Source: Emydura subglobosa | Lineage: Eukaryota > Chordata > Testudines > Chelidae | DNA length: 64,000 nucleotides | NCBI GenBank assembly: GCA_007922225.1 | Contig: ML679958.1 | Span: 54,144,838 to 54,208,837 of the forward strand | Reading direction: 5' to 3' | In this document: positions 46,353-58,949 of the stretch, piece after piece | How the letters are laid out: the number at the start of each line of letters is the position of its first letter | How positions within the stretch are numbered: position 1 is the first letter of the stretch | The notes under the pieces: generated by a model | Database searches by the model: none | What the model saw: the letters and a program-made list of their open reading frames with translations, nothing else | What the model was told of the DNA's origin: nothing | Made by a program: the position numbers and the translations under genes

Positions 46353-49300
46353 CTCTGCCCTTTCTTGTTTTGTTAAGAAACATTACATTTTAAGAACATT
46401 TCCATAAAATTTAAATCCCAGTGGTTTGTTTTAAACACCCAAGAGATATATTGTTTCAATATGTTTCTTCTTTTTCTACATATACAAATAGATGAATTAG
46501 CTACTGCATACCATATTGTTTTCATTGTCCATGAGTTATTTGGAATCCCATGTTATCTTTCCATTTATAGTTTTCTCTGTCCCTTTGTTGTGATTTATAA
46601 TACCCTACAAATTGTGAATTAATACTTTAGTTCTTATGTGCTTCTTACCATTGTTTCTATTGGGGTCAGTTGTCAAATGAGTTTTTAGTTATGTTTTTGT
46701 TTTTAACAAAGTGGTTCAATTGCTAGCACAAACAGAGTGCTTTTGGGGAAAGTTTAAACATTAATCAGTTTATACATTCTTCTCCTGTTAGTATTTGGTT
46801 CTTTATTTATTATACCCCCAGGGTGTTATCCGTTCTTCTCATCATTTGTTAACTGCACTTGTATTTATTTATTTATGTTTGTACTTAGAATAAACTTTTT
46901 CAATAGTTTTATTTTCGTTAGTGGAGATGAATGGTTGCTGCTTAAAAATTTCCCTGTCAATTTGCCCCCTCATTTAAGTGTTAGCCCTGTCAGTTGTTGA
47001 TTGTAGAATTCATTTAGTCGTCTTTTTTCCTGCCAAGTGATCAGTGTTTAAATTACATTCCATTACTATTTCAAGGTTTAATACCTGTATTTACATAGTC
47101 TGTATTTTGATTTTTCATAACTCAGCTTACCAGTGTCAAAATTATTTGGATAGGTAACTCTGCCTAATATTAGGAACCCTCAACTTTCGTGACCCCAAAG
47201 CTCTTTGGCCGAACCCTGGCTCTGTTGAACTCAGTAGTAAATCTCCCACTGATTTCACCCTTCTTTATTTATTGTCATCCTAATTTCCCCCCGGTCCCCA
47301 CAGAGCCTGATTCAAAGTCCACTGAAATTATCTGAAAGATTACCATTGACTTCAGTAGCCCCGCACAGTGTAATATTGTCTTGTAAATACTGTTTAATAT
47401 TTTCCTTGGCACTATTCCAAGGAGTGCATCTTACATAATGCATATATATATACAGAGAGACAGCCAGACAGCCAGACTTTCATCCACATGAATCCCAAAG
47501 GGCTCTGCAAAAGTTTTGTCCTTTCAGCACTTACACACACACTAAGGATTGCAGGATCTTGAACTAAATATGAGAACTGCTCATCAGTGAAACACAGCTA
47601 CCTCTCAGCAGGCATGAAGTAGTTCTTGAACAACCTGTGCCATCTTTTGTGTTTGGGAAAAAAGAAACAATTATTATATTTAATTAAAATTACAATAGGA
47701 ACATTTTGGAAGGTATTATATAAGTAGCCAAGATGCAGTTTGGCCAGAAAATTTAAATTATCACTCCATCTCTTATAAAAAGTGCCAGGGGATTTTTAAT
47801 GACCACAGGTTGTCAGGAGCTGGCTTTTTTATGTCCCTTCTGAAAGACAAAAGACAACATAACCTTGACAGTATATTAATTTTGAAAATTTTACTCTTCC
47901 CACCAGATGTTTTTTTTCTTTCATTTTTTTTATATGTATTTTTGAGAGGTTTGGGTTATGTTATATGTGGATGGTTTTGGACAAGTCCTTGTTGTTGGGG
48001 GATATTTGTACTCTGTTCTATTTCATTGCTGTCTGAACATATTTAAATTTATATTGACTTTTCCAGGAATCTTTTTTATAATAATGAGGGTTATTGATTT
48101 TCTGTTATTGACATTTAATACTGAAGTGCATGCATGTTTATTTAGTTACATCTCAGTTTCACTCAAAGAGTCATTAGAATTAGTTATTAAATGTTAAAAC
48201 TGTGCCTTATTGATTGTTTGTGGCTATTTTTTTTTCCAACCTGAAAACCAAAATTTAGATTCCTAAATTCAAATCAGTGGGAATGGAAAATAGAAAGTGC
48301 CTGTGAAAATCAAAGGTCAGTGAGGTAATACTTATGTGTCCATGAAAATCAAGCCATGTAGGTTTATAAGAACTAAAAAAAGAGCATATATTTCTTTCTG
48401 ATAGGTGTGTTTAATAGATGTAATTCAGCAAGGTACTAAAACACACATTTGAATTTAAATGGACTGTATTTTTTCTTGACCATTCATTTTTAATTTTGCC
48501 CAGCCAGGAAAAAAACTGAGAATTCCAGGCCACTGGAAGATTTAAGGAGGCAAATTGTGGGTCTGGGGAGGTAGATATCTGCACTGGACAGAAATCAACT
48601 TCACTTGAAGAATAGCATCCGCTCCTGTACTAAACAATCTGTTGCTGTACTTTAAATATACATACTTGCTATCTATTCATCTGACCTCATTGCCATCATC
48701 TTGCTAACATTTCTTTTGAGACTTTAAGGGAGTTTTTTTTCCTCTATGGTTGACAGTCATTTTCTTTTGCTTTTCCTTCTTTGTTGTTTTATATATGATC
48801 TTTAAATGTTCCAGCTCTATGGTCAGTTGTTCTAGAATTTTTACTGTCTTGATTTGAAAGTGCAACCTGCTCTGTTGTATGTTAGGTAAATATAAGTTTA
48901 AAGGAACCCCCCGCTCATTGATATTTAATCTTTTTCCTTTGTAGTGAGGCTTTGATGTCTTTCAGTTCTTTCCTTTTTTTAAATGTGAATGTTTGAAGAT
49001 AATATTTGAAAAACTTGTGATTTTTTCCCTTTCCTTTCAAGATGAAGTCCTTGTCTTTCTTCCTTTTTCCCCATTAACCAATATTTGTCCATTTTATTAA
49101 TGACTGACAATTTATATAGCACCTTTTGTCCAAGTGCTTGACAAATTATGCAAGCTGAATACACTTCCCAGATATTTATTATACATGTTATCTACTATAA
49201 ATAATGTCTTTATCAATTTTATACAGTAACTATAATGATTTTGTGGCAAATGAACAATCTCTAATGCTTTAAACAGTGCACAGCAACTCTAAAATGGATT

Positions 49301-49765
49301 AGATCAGAAAGAAGGAGATAGTTTATCTACCCAAACATCAAGCAGGAGAATGTAATTGCTTAATTCTAATTTGACCAGGAGAACCTTGTGAAAAATAAAG
49401 TAGAATTTTTAATGCCCCCCTTTTTTGAGGACCTTGAGTTTATCAACTGAAAGATGGCAATTCCAGCAGCAAAGTGTCCCCTTGGGTAGATACTTGGGCA
49501 GTACTGACTAAAGAAAGAGTGTCAACCAACGTATCATTAATATGATTTTGTTGGGCACTGAAGAGGCCTGTGGAGGTCTCAATCCTATCTGAGTAAAGAC
49601 CTGGACCATGCTTAATCCAAGTGTTCTGATGAGATCACAGTGCAAAGTGATATTGTTGCAGTCAAATGAATGACTACATTATATCTCCAGTCAGCAGTGT
49701 GACATGGAGAAAGGCTATAGAAATAATCCCTTCTGGGACAAAATGGGACAAAAGAAACCCCCTTA
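46353..49765. other. No gene; unassigned non-coding DNA
   Basis: AT-rich. A 'gagcctgattcaaagtccactgaaatt...ttgacttcagtagcccc' phrase at 47305-47362 belongs to the dispersed motif. An (AT)n-(GACA) patch lies at 47442-47475. 'ttatatagcaccttttgtccaagtgcttgacaaa' at 49112-49145 may be an old SINE trace. Confidence 0.5.
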
Positions 49766-49990
49766 GAATCATAAAAGCATAGGGTTAAAAGGTGCCACAG
49801 GGGTCATTTAATCTACCCCCCTGCCAGAATGCAGGATTAGTTGTATTTAAACCATCCAAGACAGATGGCTATCCAGCCTCCTTTTGAAAACCTCCAGTCT
49901 AGGAGCTTCCATAACTTTCCTGGGAAGTCTGTTCCACTGTCCTACTGTCCTTACAGTTAAGAAGTTTTTCCAGAGATTGAATCCATAAAT
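49766..49990 (-). repeat. Older CR1 3' end fragment, minus strand
   Basis: 'agaatcataaaagcatagggtt', 'ccacaggggtcatttaatct' and 'ccagcctccttttgaaaacctccag' (49876-49900) followed by 'ttccactgtcctactgtccttacagttaagaagtttttcc' are CR1 3' UTR and C-terminal coding blocks in reverse. A different subfamily from that at 46241. Confidence 0.85.
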
Positions 49991-50286
49991 GTCCTCATGT
50001 CCCTATGGCAGCTACCATCCTTATGAATAGAAGAGTTATATGGGAAGCAAATTCTTCAGAATAGCTACGTCCTGCATCCCTGGCACAGGTGGTTTGGAGG
50101 AGCTGGAATGTGATGGGGAATATCCAGAGCCCTGGCTGTGCACTCAATATGCTGGCAAGCATAGCTGACCCGTGTGCTGGGGAATATACATTGTGCTAGC
50201 TATAGACCTCCACAATTAACTCCTCCTCCAAAGCATAAGTTCCTTCTTCTTGTGCTCCAGGAGCAGCACACTTTGCTCCAGACTTA

Positions 50287-50366
50287 TCATAGAATCATAG
50301 AATATTAGAGTTGGAAGGGACCTCAGGAGATCATCTAGTTCAACCCCCTGCTCAAAGCCAGAACTG
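50287..50366 (-). repeat. CR1 3' tail fragment, minus strand
   Basis: Reversed octamer tail (catagaatcatagaatatt), then 'gttggaagggacctcaggagatcatctag'. Only about 80 bp long. Confidence 0.9.
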
Positions 50367-50859
50367 AACCTTCTTGTTGTGGTTCTATCTCCCATTTTCC
50401 TCTCTCAGACCGTGTTGTGTCTAGAGCTGGTCATAATTTTAAAAATGAAAAGTTTTTTGAATGAGAGTAGCCTTTTTATCAAAAATGAAAAAGAAAATGC
50501 AAAAAGACCCCTCACCCTAAAAATTTTTGTGACAATTGTCATAAACATTTTATTGAAAATGGTACATATTTTAAATGAAAAAAATATTCATGACATTATC
50601 ACAATGATTATAGAAAATTTTAATTGGTTTTCAGTTAATGAAAAGTCTCAGTAACCATTCCCACATGGTTTCCATAAATTTTCCGTAAATATTTTGTGAA
50701 AATTTTGAAAAAGAACAAAAAGCGTGTGTTTTGAACACTGAAAATGGAAGCAACTTCAACATTTCACTTTTGAGGGATAATTACTTTCTTTCTTTCTTTT
50801 CAGCCATCTTTAGTTCTCTCATATTTTGTTGCTTCACTTCTGGGGTTATGTGACGGTAA

Positions 50860-52155
50860 TGCAGAACCCATCAGGTACAGCCTAGGAGCTGACGGTTGGG
50901 TATCCATATCAGCTATTTAGCTTGGGATGAGCCTTCCACTTCACTCTGACTTCTCCAGACCCTGTTGTCACCCTACCTGATAGCAGGTGGTGCCAGATAC
51001 CCAACTTAGTTCAATGAATGATTTCCAGCCACTCACGAACCAACAATAAAGAAACTCCAGCTGACTCCTCAGCGCAGGAGCACACTGTCTACCCTGGTCA
51101 AAAAGCCTGACTAGTAGAGATTATTATCCAGTCCACTCTTCTCTCAAAGTGGAAGGAATGTGCATCAGTTTTCATTATTGAGCAGTTTGTCTAAACACTT
51201 CAGTCAAGGACACATTGTTTAAGATAAAACATTAAACAAGTTTATTAACTATAGAAAAATAGATTTTAAGTGATTATAAGTGGCAAGTGTAAAGAGATTA
51301 AAAGAAGTTATCTAATGAAATGCACATAAAGTCACAGTCTAAGTTCTACACATTAACAAGCTCTTGAATTTGTAATGTCTCACCCTTGTTAACCTGGTAC
51401 AAGCAATTTCTTAAATGCAGGCTGGGGAACCTTCCATGCCTGAGACTTCCCTCCAACTTTTCAATGTCCTTTTGTTTTCCAGACAAACCTTCAAGTGCTC
51501 AGTTGAATAGGAATGGAGCCAAGTGAAGATGTCATGCTCCTCCTCTTATAGTCTGTTTCAATTTGCTAGCACAGTCCATGCATGTGATGTGGCAGCTGAT
51601 TCCCATTGGTTAAGCAACCCCATTGTGAATATGTGTCCTACAGGCCTTCACTGTAAGCAATCCCTGGTAGTGGAAATTTCACTATGAGGGTGGTGAAGCA
51701 GTGGAATGGGTTACGTAGGGAGGTGGTGGAATCTCCATCCTTAGAAATTTTTAAGTTGCGGCTTCACAAAGCCCTGGCTGGGATGATTCAGTTGGGGTTG
51801 GTCCTGCTTTGAGCAAGGAGTTGGACTAGAAAACCTCTAGAGGTCCCTTCCAACCCTAATCTTCTATGATTCTATGAATCTTTAATGGCTCATTAGTACG
51901 TCTGGCCACTTCATTGTTGTACCTGAAAAGCTGGTTTAGGTGTTTCCCACCACACAACATGTTATAATACCATTTAACACAATATTTTATAACTTCACAT
52001 ACTATGGTAGCACATACAATCCAACAGGATATTATTGTTTAGCAGATCAAGACTTTTAACAAACAAGGCATTCTTTGTACAGAACATATCATAATTATAC
52101 CGCATTGGTGAATATGTGGTTTTTGGAGTGTTGATTTCAGACACAGGGTGTCATA
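50860..52155 (-). repeat. LTR-like repeat, minus strand, split by a CR1
   Basis: Read in reverse, it starts with 'cctatgacaccctgtgtctgaaatcaac' near 52155, similar to the 'gtgacactctgtacc' start of the repeat at 44045. It continues past an inserted CR1 piece (51673-51884) to about 50860. It contains T-rich text and 'aataaagaaactcc' near 51045. No coding frames. Boundaries are approximate. Confidence 0.45.
51673..51884 (+). repeat. CR1 3' end, nested
   Basis: 'ttcactatgagggtggtgaagcagtggaatgggtta' is the 'F..R.V.KHWNGL' end of ORF2. It is followed by the 3' UTR with 'ttggactagaaaacctctagaggtcccttccaacc' and the octamer tail (ttctatgattctatgaatc). Matches 14314-14516 closely. It lies inside an LTR-like repeat of opposite strand. 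Confidence 0.92.
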
Positions 52156-52960
52156 GGCTAATTATGTGCTAAGAGGGAAATGAATGTTTATAATTCTTCA
52201 CCTGTTTTATGTAACTCCAGTTCTAGGCACTGAACTTGCAAACTCTTACCCAACATGAGCATCTTGACTCGTTCAAGTAGAGTCATTGAGGTCAATGGAA
52301 CTTCTCATGTCAGTAAATTTACTCAGATGCATAAGGATTTACAGAATTGGGGCCTTTGCCAGACAGTTTTAAGATCTGACATCCTCACTGCCCAGTTATT
52401 TTGACTTCTAGTAATATATCCAGTTATCACAACTGTTATTGTTGCATTGATTTCATTTTCTTTTTATTACAAAGCGGTTGTTATATATTTTTATTTTTCC
52501 TTTAGATACTAATGCAAAATTAGTGCTTTTTATTCAACTTTGTTATCAGACATAAATTAAAAATAGGCTTGCAATAACATAGTAATACTGTTTTCCCATC
52601 AAACTGTTTTATTGTCCTTTCAGTCCACAAAACTTTAGTGCCATTTCCCGGGAGAAAGCCTTGGGCAAAGTAGAGACACTTCAGAGCCCAGCTAGGTACA
52701 GAATACAAGAATTATAAAACTGTCATAAATGTCAGAATGTATTGTAATCAGCAGCACAGTAGCAGTGCCTGGAAACTAGCCATTTATTCTAAGGAGTTCT
52801 TTATGGTCTGGTAAATTACATTAAATTTATACAAAATAGTAATGACATTTTCTACAAAATAATATTTTAATAAGCCAGAACACTGCCAGGTTTTTTACAT
52901 CCTTTATCTTCCTCTTCACATTCTTTCTCTCTCTGCCTTGTCTTTTCCCTCTCTTTCCCT

Positions 52961-53014
<54 letters not shown>
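52961..53014 (+). repeat. (CT)n(CA)n compound microsatellite
   Basis: About 11 CT units run directly into about 16 CA units. A minus-strand frame across it (RERERER, VCVCVCV) is an artefact of the repeat. Confidence 0.95.
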
Positions 53015-53017
<3 letters not shown>

Positions 53018-53267
53018 ACACACTCTATCTCTCTTAGTTTCATACTCTCATTCTGATCTCATTTATATCACTTTTACACCAGTTTGACTCCACTAACCTT
53101 AGTGGAGATACCTCTGATATATAATGGGGGATCTAAGATCAGAGTAAATACCAGTAAATTTAGAATTATTTAACTTGGCTTCATTGTGTATGGAAATAAT
53201 AGTTATGTACAAAGAGGAAAAAGAAACCTAGACGGAAGCAAAGCCAAACAACAGTAGAAAATCAATG

Positions 53268-53300
53268 TGTTTGTTTGTTTATTTATTTGTTTGTTTGTTT
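53268..53300 (+). repeat. (GTTT)n microsatellite
   Basis: GTTT units with two ATTT interruptions, followed by a TGTATGTAT-rich patch at 53348-53385. Confidence 0.9.
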
Positions 53301-54954
53301 AAAAAAGCCTGAAGGGACAAAAACAAAGCTAAAAAGTTAAAAAGTTTGTGTGTATGTATTTGTATATATGTATGTGTGTATGCACTCAGGAAGAATAGTA
53401 AAAAAACCTCTGAAATAATCACATTTAAATCTAACCATTAATCAGCATGTGGCCTAATACACTTTATATGTGTAGCTATAAATAGGTAGCCACTTTATCA
53501 GAATTACCATTTTGTTATACCCTGTATTGTTCTACTTCTCTCTCTCACTCCCCACTTGAGTTCTTTCTTCCTTCTGTGCCATAAAATCACATCCCATCTT
53601 TTCTGTTTCTTTTGACACTTTCTGTAGTCAAGTAATGGTGAGCACAGGTGATATATTATTTATTTATCGAGCATTGTGCACACTAGGAAACAAATTAGTA
53701 TTCCATCCTTATCACCCACTGCTAGGCACTACACGCAGATGGAACACATTACCACATTAGACCAGTTAAGAGGTTTTAAATTAGATTTGTGACTTGAAAG
53801 TTTGAATAAGAAAACTAATAGAACACAAAATGAAGCAGAGGGAAAATTAGATTAATTATCTGCAGCATTCATAGTGAACTGTTTCTGATATACTATGTTG
53901 TAAAATGCTATTTCTGTACTACAAACATGTTTTAAATGTTGCCTACATTAAGCTACTTGAATGGTTGCGAAAACACATACACATATTTACAGCTATCCTC
54001 AAGTACTTTCTCAATTAAAAACATTTTTTTTTAAATGTGCTACATCTCTCCCCTCTCCCCCACTGGAGTTGTTTTTCTTTACTGGTCTGAAGAGATAGAA
54101 GGATGAATAGCAAACAGCACGGGGACTGCACAAATTAATCATGGAAATACACTTTTGAATCTTAATGCAGAAATACAGGAAAATTCAAAATGATTTAAAA
54201 AAAAAAAAAAAGGAATACTATAGATTTTATATGTTATAAAATGAGGCAAAATTGTGACTTCTGTGAATGCACTAATGCAGCTTCTTCAGCATAAGGCACT
54301 AAATATTAAATGAAAAACCATGATTTTTCTCCCATCTTTCGCATTCCTGCCCTCACCCCCACCACTCAGCCAGAGAAAATGGCAAAGAATAACAGAGGTA
54401 GCAGCCGAATTGCACATCTACTATTCTGTTTTATCAACATAGCAACAAAAGTTAAGCTTTCTTTTTCCATTTCTAAACCTATTTCCCAGTGATTTAGGTA
54501 ATCCAAACAGGCTGAGACAATTCACCTACAAATATGATTCAGTTTGGGTACCCTAAATTCTTATGTCACTAGTGCTTTTTATTTGTCTCAGTCTTCTCTA
54601 ATAGTGAGGCCATTGATATCTAATAAAAGCAATTTATGCTGGTACATCAAAAAGTGCTTCAGCAAACTCTGGCCTGTTCCAAGCAGATTACAACATCCGT
54701 TAATTCTCTTTTGCGATACATCATCCTTTTCTCTATTTTTCTACATTTTTGCTTTAACAATATCAGTCGGCATTTGCTGTAAAAATATTATTCCTTCATA
54801 TTTCCATATCACTCATTTTTTCTACACCTTTGGGGCAGAAAAAATGTTCAAGCGCTGGATCTCAGAATGGTTGAGTAATGTCAATAATGATATTGTAGTC
54901 ATTCAATTTGTTTGTTTGTTAATGGTAGAAATTAACTGCCTATTGAATTAAAAA

Positions 54955-55940
54955 CTGATGGTTGTCTAGGTGGAACTGATTATAATCTAATTTAATTTCC
55001 TATATGCAAAAAGAATACAGTCCCAACTAGTAACATATAATATGCCTAATGCTTTAAAAGGGCCAATTTCCCAAAGCTGAAAACAATTTTGATCAAAATT
55101 AACTAGAAGGAAATATTTAAACATAAAAATGTGAATGATTATGAATTTTTAAGAATACTCTATTAGATATTAAAAAAAAAAAAAAGCATTCTTCAGTAAC
55201 AAAAAAGGCTGCAAAACACCCTGGTAAGAGAAGAGATGAAGATATCAATAAAAAAAAGCATCATATTAAGATGGAAGAAATGGGGAAGTTGATAGCAATA
55301 AGTACATATTGGCAGTTAGGAAATGCAGACAATTGACAAGGGAAGCTAAAGATATCAGTGAAAAATCCATGTCCAGTTGGGTTAAGGATAATAACTGGGA
55401 AATCTTTAAATATATTGGGAACAAACAAATTCTCATAATCAGTGTTTTAGATCTGACACTAAACAAGGATAGTAAAATTATTAATCATGATGTAGCAAAG
55501 GCAGACGTATTTAATAAATGTTTCTGTTTTGCATTCACAAAGAAGCAGAATTCATATCTTACAGTGATAAGGAAATATTTTCTATTTTCTAATTAAGTAG
55601 GAGAATGCTAAATAACAGTCATTAAAATTAAACATTTATACATCTGCAGAACTAGAAATTTGTATCAAGAGCATTAAAAAAATTGTCTAAGAAACTTTGA
55701 AACATTATTGTTGGTTTTTAACAAAACTTGGAACAAGGGGAAGCTTCAGAAGTTTGGAGAAAAGCCAAAGATATTTAAAAAGGATACCTGAGATGAAATT
55801 TATAACTGTTAGCCTGATACCAATCTTGGGTAAAATCATTAAGGACTGATATGTGATCCAGTCAGTAAATGATTAATACATAGCAACGTAATTATTGCCA
55901 ATGAATATTTTTTTATGGAAAATAGGTGCATAGGGATTAC
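54955..55940 (+). pseudogene. Old CR1/L2-like ORF2 remnant
   Basis: Fragments recall the endonuclease end and RT start of a CR1-group LINE: a GGTDYNLI-like start ('ggtggaactgattataatcta', 54969), KRANF-like text at about 55055, 'KCRQLTREAKDIS' and 'NNWEIFKYIGNKQ' in the frame 55309-55596, then a DVAKADVFNKCFCFAFT stretch equivalent to the '[14 protein letters not shown]' block of the 12.4-kb copy. Further on, an EAW-like RT passage (55740-55830) is unreadable without gaps. Very diverged. Confidence 0.7.
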
Positions 55941-55944
55941 AAAT

Positions 55945-56170
55945 TTGGTTGATGAAGCCATCACAGAACACTCCTTCCGGGCCATCCACTAGAATTGCTG
56001 TGGGAGGCTTCAAAGCCTCTGTGCTTTGGGTTTCCGGGGTGTTTCAAGCTCCTGGATCAAGCCACTGTCCCAATCTCGGGGTCCTAGGCACACTTTCAGG
56101 GGGCAATTGTTTCAGGGGGCAATTGCTTTACTTTGAATGGACTGAATACGCCGAATAGATCATTCACCCT
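55945..56170. other. Unassigned GC-richer segment with a 16-bp duplication
   Basis: A compositionally distinct block between two CR1-derived parts. It contains two perfect adjacent copies of tttcagggggcaattg (56094-56109, 56110-56125). No coding feature. Confidence 0.5.
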
Positions 56171-56267
56171 GGCCTGGCAGAGAAATGATGCACCCTGCTA
56201 ACTCGTAGGTATCCACGTATAAGAAAGGTGACCATATGGCATGATTACTTGCAGGTTTAAACTAATG

Positions 56268-56452
56268 TAAATGGTGGATTCTCTATAACTTGAAGTCTTT
56301 AAATCATGATTTGAGGACTTCAGTAACACAGATACATTTCATGGGTCTCAGAGGAGTGGGTAGGTGAGGTTCTGTTGCCTGCAATATGCAGGTCGTCAGA
56401 CTAGATGATCATGATTTTCTCCTCTGGTTTAAGAATCTATGACACAGTCATT
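56268..56452 (+). repeat. CR1 3' end, same subfamily as 28150-28342
   Basis: 'gaagtctttaaatcatgatttgaggactt', 'gtgggtaggtgaggttctgttgcctgcaatatgcagg' and 'cagactagatgatcatgatt' match the 3' UTR at 28178-28310 in order. The tail is reduced to 'agaatctatgac'. Confidence 0.85.
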
Positions 56453-57170
56453 TCATGATACAATTTCATAAAATCATCCAAAGTTCAGAAGTGGTACAGA
56501 CAGAACATCCTGTTCATTACATTTCTCCCCCTTTCCAAAAAGGACAGAGCTGCCTTTAATATATGTCAAAGGCCAAAATCTTTCCAACCCTTACCAGGGA
56601 AGATTGGGGGTACCTTTGGACAGAAGGTCCTGTGTCCATTTGATGGATTAGAAAATAGGCCCTTAGTCAGTTTAAACACGGGTTATTTATCCAAAATTCC
56701 TTTCTTTGTCTGTTGGCTTCTGGGACAACAGCGTAGTTACTTTTACTATTGTGGAAAATTTTGCTGATGCCAAACAAGGAGAATTCATGATTGTCATCTA
56801 AAGATACACACTGCCCAGTGACTGCCAAGTCTGAAGCCCATTGAAATCAATGGAATGATCGCTATTGACTTCAATGGAATCTGATCAGAGTCTGAGCGGC
56901 AAATGAGTGCTGGAGGAGGTTGTCTGGGATTCCTACAAGACACTTTTCAAAATTCCACTACCATATTGGAGGAGTGGTAGCATAATGTTCCTGCATATGA
57001 CTAAGCTCCCTGTTTTGTTTATATTTTAAAGGAATTTCATAGGCTTGCTTAAAAGAATAGAAATTCATAGTGGGACTTTCTAGCTGGACACCCTGTACTT
57101 TGCAAAGTGTACGCAGCAGAGTTCTGATTCATTCACTAAGCAGTTGTCTCATTCACTGCATACATTTTAA
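56453..57170. other. No gene; dispersed motif
   Basis: 'gcccattgaaatcaatggaatgatcgctattgacttcaatgg' (56837-56878) holds the dispersed motif in both orientations. The rest is unassigned. Confidence 0.5.
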
Positions 57171-57232
57171 ACATTATTATTATTTATATTGTGGTAGGGC
57201 CTAGAGATCCCATTTAGAAACCAGGGTTTCTG
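57171..57232 (-). repeat. MIR/LINE-like tail, minus strand
   Basis: 'attattattatttatattgtggtagggcctagagatccc' is the reverse of the tail type seen at 43455-43500. Confidence 0.6.
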
Positions 57233-57343
57233 CAACAGCAATCAAGATGGTTTGTCTTTGGCTAGTCTTTCAGTGAAATCATGTTCATCACTGTTTCAGC
57301 TGTATCATGCTAACATCCATTGTCAGCTACAGCTACATTTCCT

Positions 57344-57374
57344 AGAGTAGAGTAGAATAGAGTAGAGTAAAGTG
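57344..57374 (+). repeat. (AGAGT)n short tandem repeat
   Basis: About six imperfect AGAGT units at the left edge of the following hairpin repeat. Confidence 0.8.
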
Positions 57375-57380
57375 ACAATT

Positions 57381-57716
57381 CTTGTAATGAGATAACCATT
57401 CCAAGTTCCTATACAAGTCTGACTGGGTCTAACTAGAGACTTGGAATGGTTATCTTATTACAAGAAGCAATTATCACTGTTCACACATTCTCACCTTCTA
57501 ATCAACAGTTGTGAATAGGCCTCATCTACCCTAACTGTATTGACTTTGTTAGCACTTGCCCTCACCATTGTTATGTTTCTCACCCTTGGATGTCTTTATA
57601 TACCTCCTATCTGTGGTTTCCACTTCATGCATCTGATGAAGTAGGTTGCAGCCCATGAAAGTTTATGTCTGCAGAAATTTGTTAGTCTTTAAGGTGCTAC
57701 AGGACTCTCGTTGGTT
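57381..57716 (+). repeat. Interspersed repeat with 5' hairpin; same family as the palindrome arms
   Basis: A 26-bp inverted repeat (57381-57406 and 57439-57464, 25 of 26 paired) precedes 'atctgatgaagtaggttgcagcccatgaaagtttatgtctgcag' and 'aaatttgttagtctttaaggtgctacaggactctcgttgg' (57630-57712). The last part is the diverged equivalent of 28990-29076. The outermost end seen at 29085-29116 is missing. Non-coding. Confidence 0.75.
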
Positions 57717-58195
57717 TTACTATAAAAATGAATATGCAAAGAAATGCAAAATATGTGTCCTATTCTAAGAGAAAAAAAAATCACACCTACAATTCTACTG
57801 ACAAACACTGTTAAATAAATAATACAGTCAATTAGCCAAGTAAGGATGGGGGAAATGTGCACTGAGGAAAGACAGGCCACACTTCATACACTCAAAGTTC
57901 TTTTTTAGTGTCCATTTTAGCAGTTGTTTAAATAAGATATTTAAAAGGAAACTGTATAAAACAAAATGTGATAACATAGTAATCTTTAAACATTCTGATC
58001 TTGGTTTTATAAACAGGTAGTTATCAGAGGGTACAGACAAGAATAAGGAGGAAAAAAAGAGACAATGGAGGAAAGTTCATGAGGTGAACTGGCTATGTAG
58101 TGAGGAAAGGACTTTGTTCTTATTATCACAAAGAGGACCGGAAGATAGTAACGTGTACTCTGAATGTTGATGCTGGCCTGCTTGTAATTATAATT
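57717..58195. other. No gene seen
   Basis: AT-rich non-coding DNA, nothing recognised. Confidence 0.5.
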
Positions 58196-58354
58196 AGAAT
58201 AATAGAATATTAGAGTTGGAAGGGATCTCAGGAGGTCATCTAATCCAACCCCCTGCTCAAATCAGGACTAACCTCAGCTAAATCATCTGAGCCAGGGCTT
58301 TGTCAAGCCGCACCTTAAAAACCTCTGAAGATGGAGATTCCACCACCCGCCTAG

Positions 58355-58785
58355 TGTTATACCAGGTACTGCTGGCTGTTGGTTCTAGATACCAGGTAAG
58401 GAATAAAAACACGTCCACACTGGTTAGGTACCCTTATCTTTAATCACGTCTTATGCTCCAAATAGCAGAGGGAGACCCTAGGGCTCTGCGAATCGGCTGC
58501 AGGGGAATGCCAGACACTCCTGGTGAGTTCATGACAGAGTCTCTGGCATTGCTTACATTTCAAGATATTATGCAGCATAACATATTTACTCTAGGGCATA
58601 GTGGGGATTGGCTTTTTTACAGCAGGTGTCTTGGCTAACACTTTCACTTTTCTTGGCACAGAACACAATTATATAATGGGTTGAGAAACAGGTTATATAA
58701 TTGTGCTCTGCTCAACTGGTCCTGACCAGACAAGCCATGTCACTATCTCAAATGCGTCCCAACATCTTCCGCAGCCTACACTACA
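58355..58785. mobile_element. Solo LTR, 431 bp, nested in CR1
   Basis: Begins TGTTATACCAGG and ends CTACACTACA (TG...CA), flanked by perfect CCTAG duplications (58350-58354, 58786-58790). Homologous along its length and in the same orientation as 17924-18374. An internal near-duplication, 'attatataatgggtt' and 'ggttatataattgtg' (58668-58707), is inverted and specific to this copy. Confidence 0.88.
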
Positions 58786-58949
58786 CCTAGGTAGCCCAGT
58801 GCTTCACCACCCTTCTAGTGAAAAAATTTTTCCTAATATCCAACCTAGACCTCTCCCACTGCAACTTGAGACCATTGCTCCTTGTTCTGTCATATACTAC
58901 CATTGAGAACAGCCTAGCTCCATCCTCCCTGGAACCCCCTTTCAGGTAG

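Larger units (their letters stand above)
52156..54950. other. No gene; simple repeats and unassigned DNA
   Basis: Contains the simple repeats listed separately, and 'gtcattgaggtcaatggaacttctcatg' at 52283-52310 (dispersed motif). A 'tttacaccagtttgactccac' phrase at 53073-53093 probably belongs to the same ancient element. The 135-codon frame at 54544-54951 has no domain and is AT-driven. Confidence 0.5.

Noticed and set aside
52827..53021. Frame with RERERER and VCVCVCV runs
   Set aside because: Direct translation of the (CT)n(CA)n microsatellite.
54544..54951. 135-codon open frame on the plus strand with hydrophobic stretches
   Set aside because: Hydrophobicity follows from T-rich DNA; no recognisable family, no splice or promoter context, and its end touches a LINE remnant.
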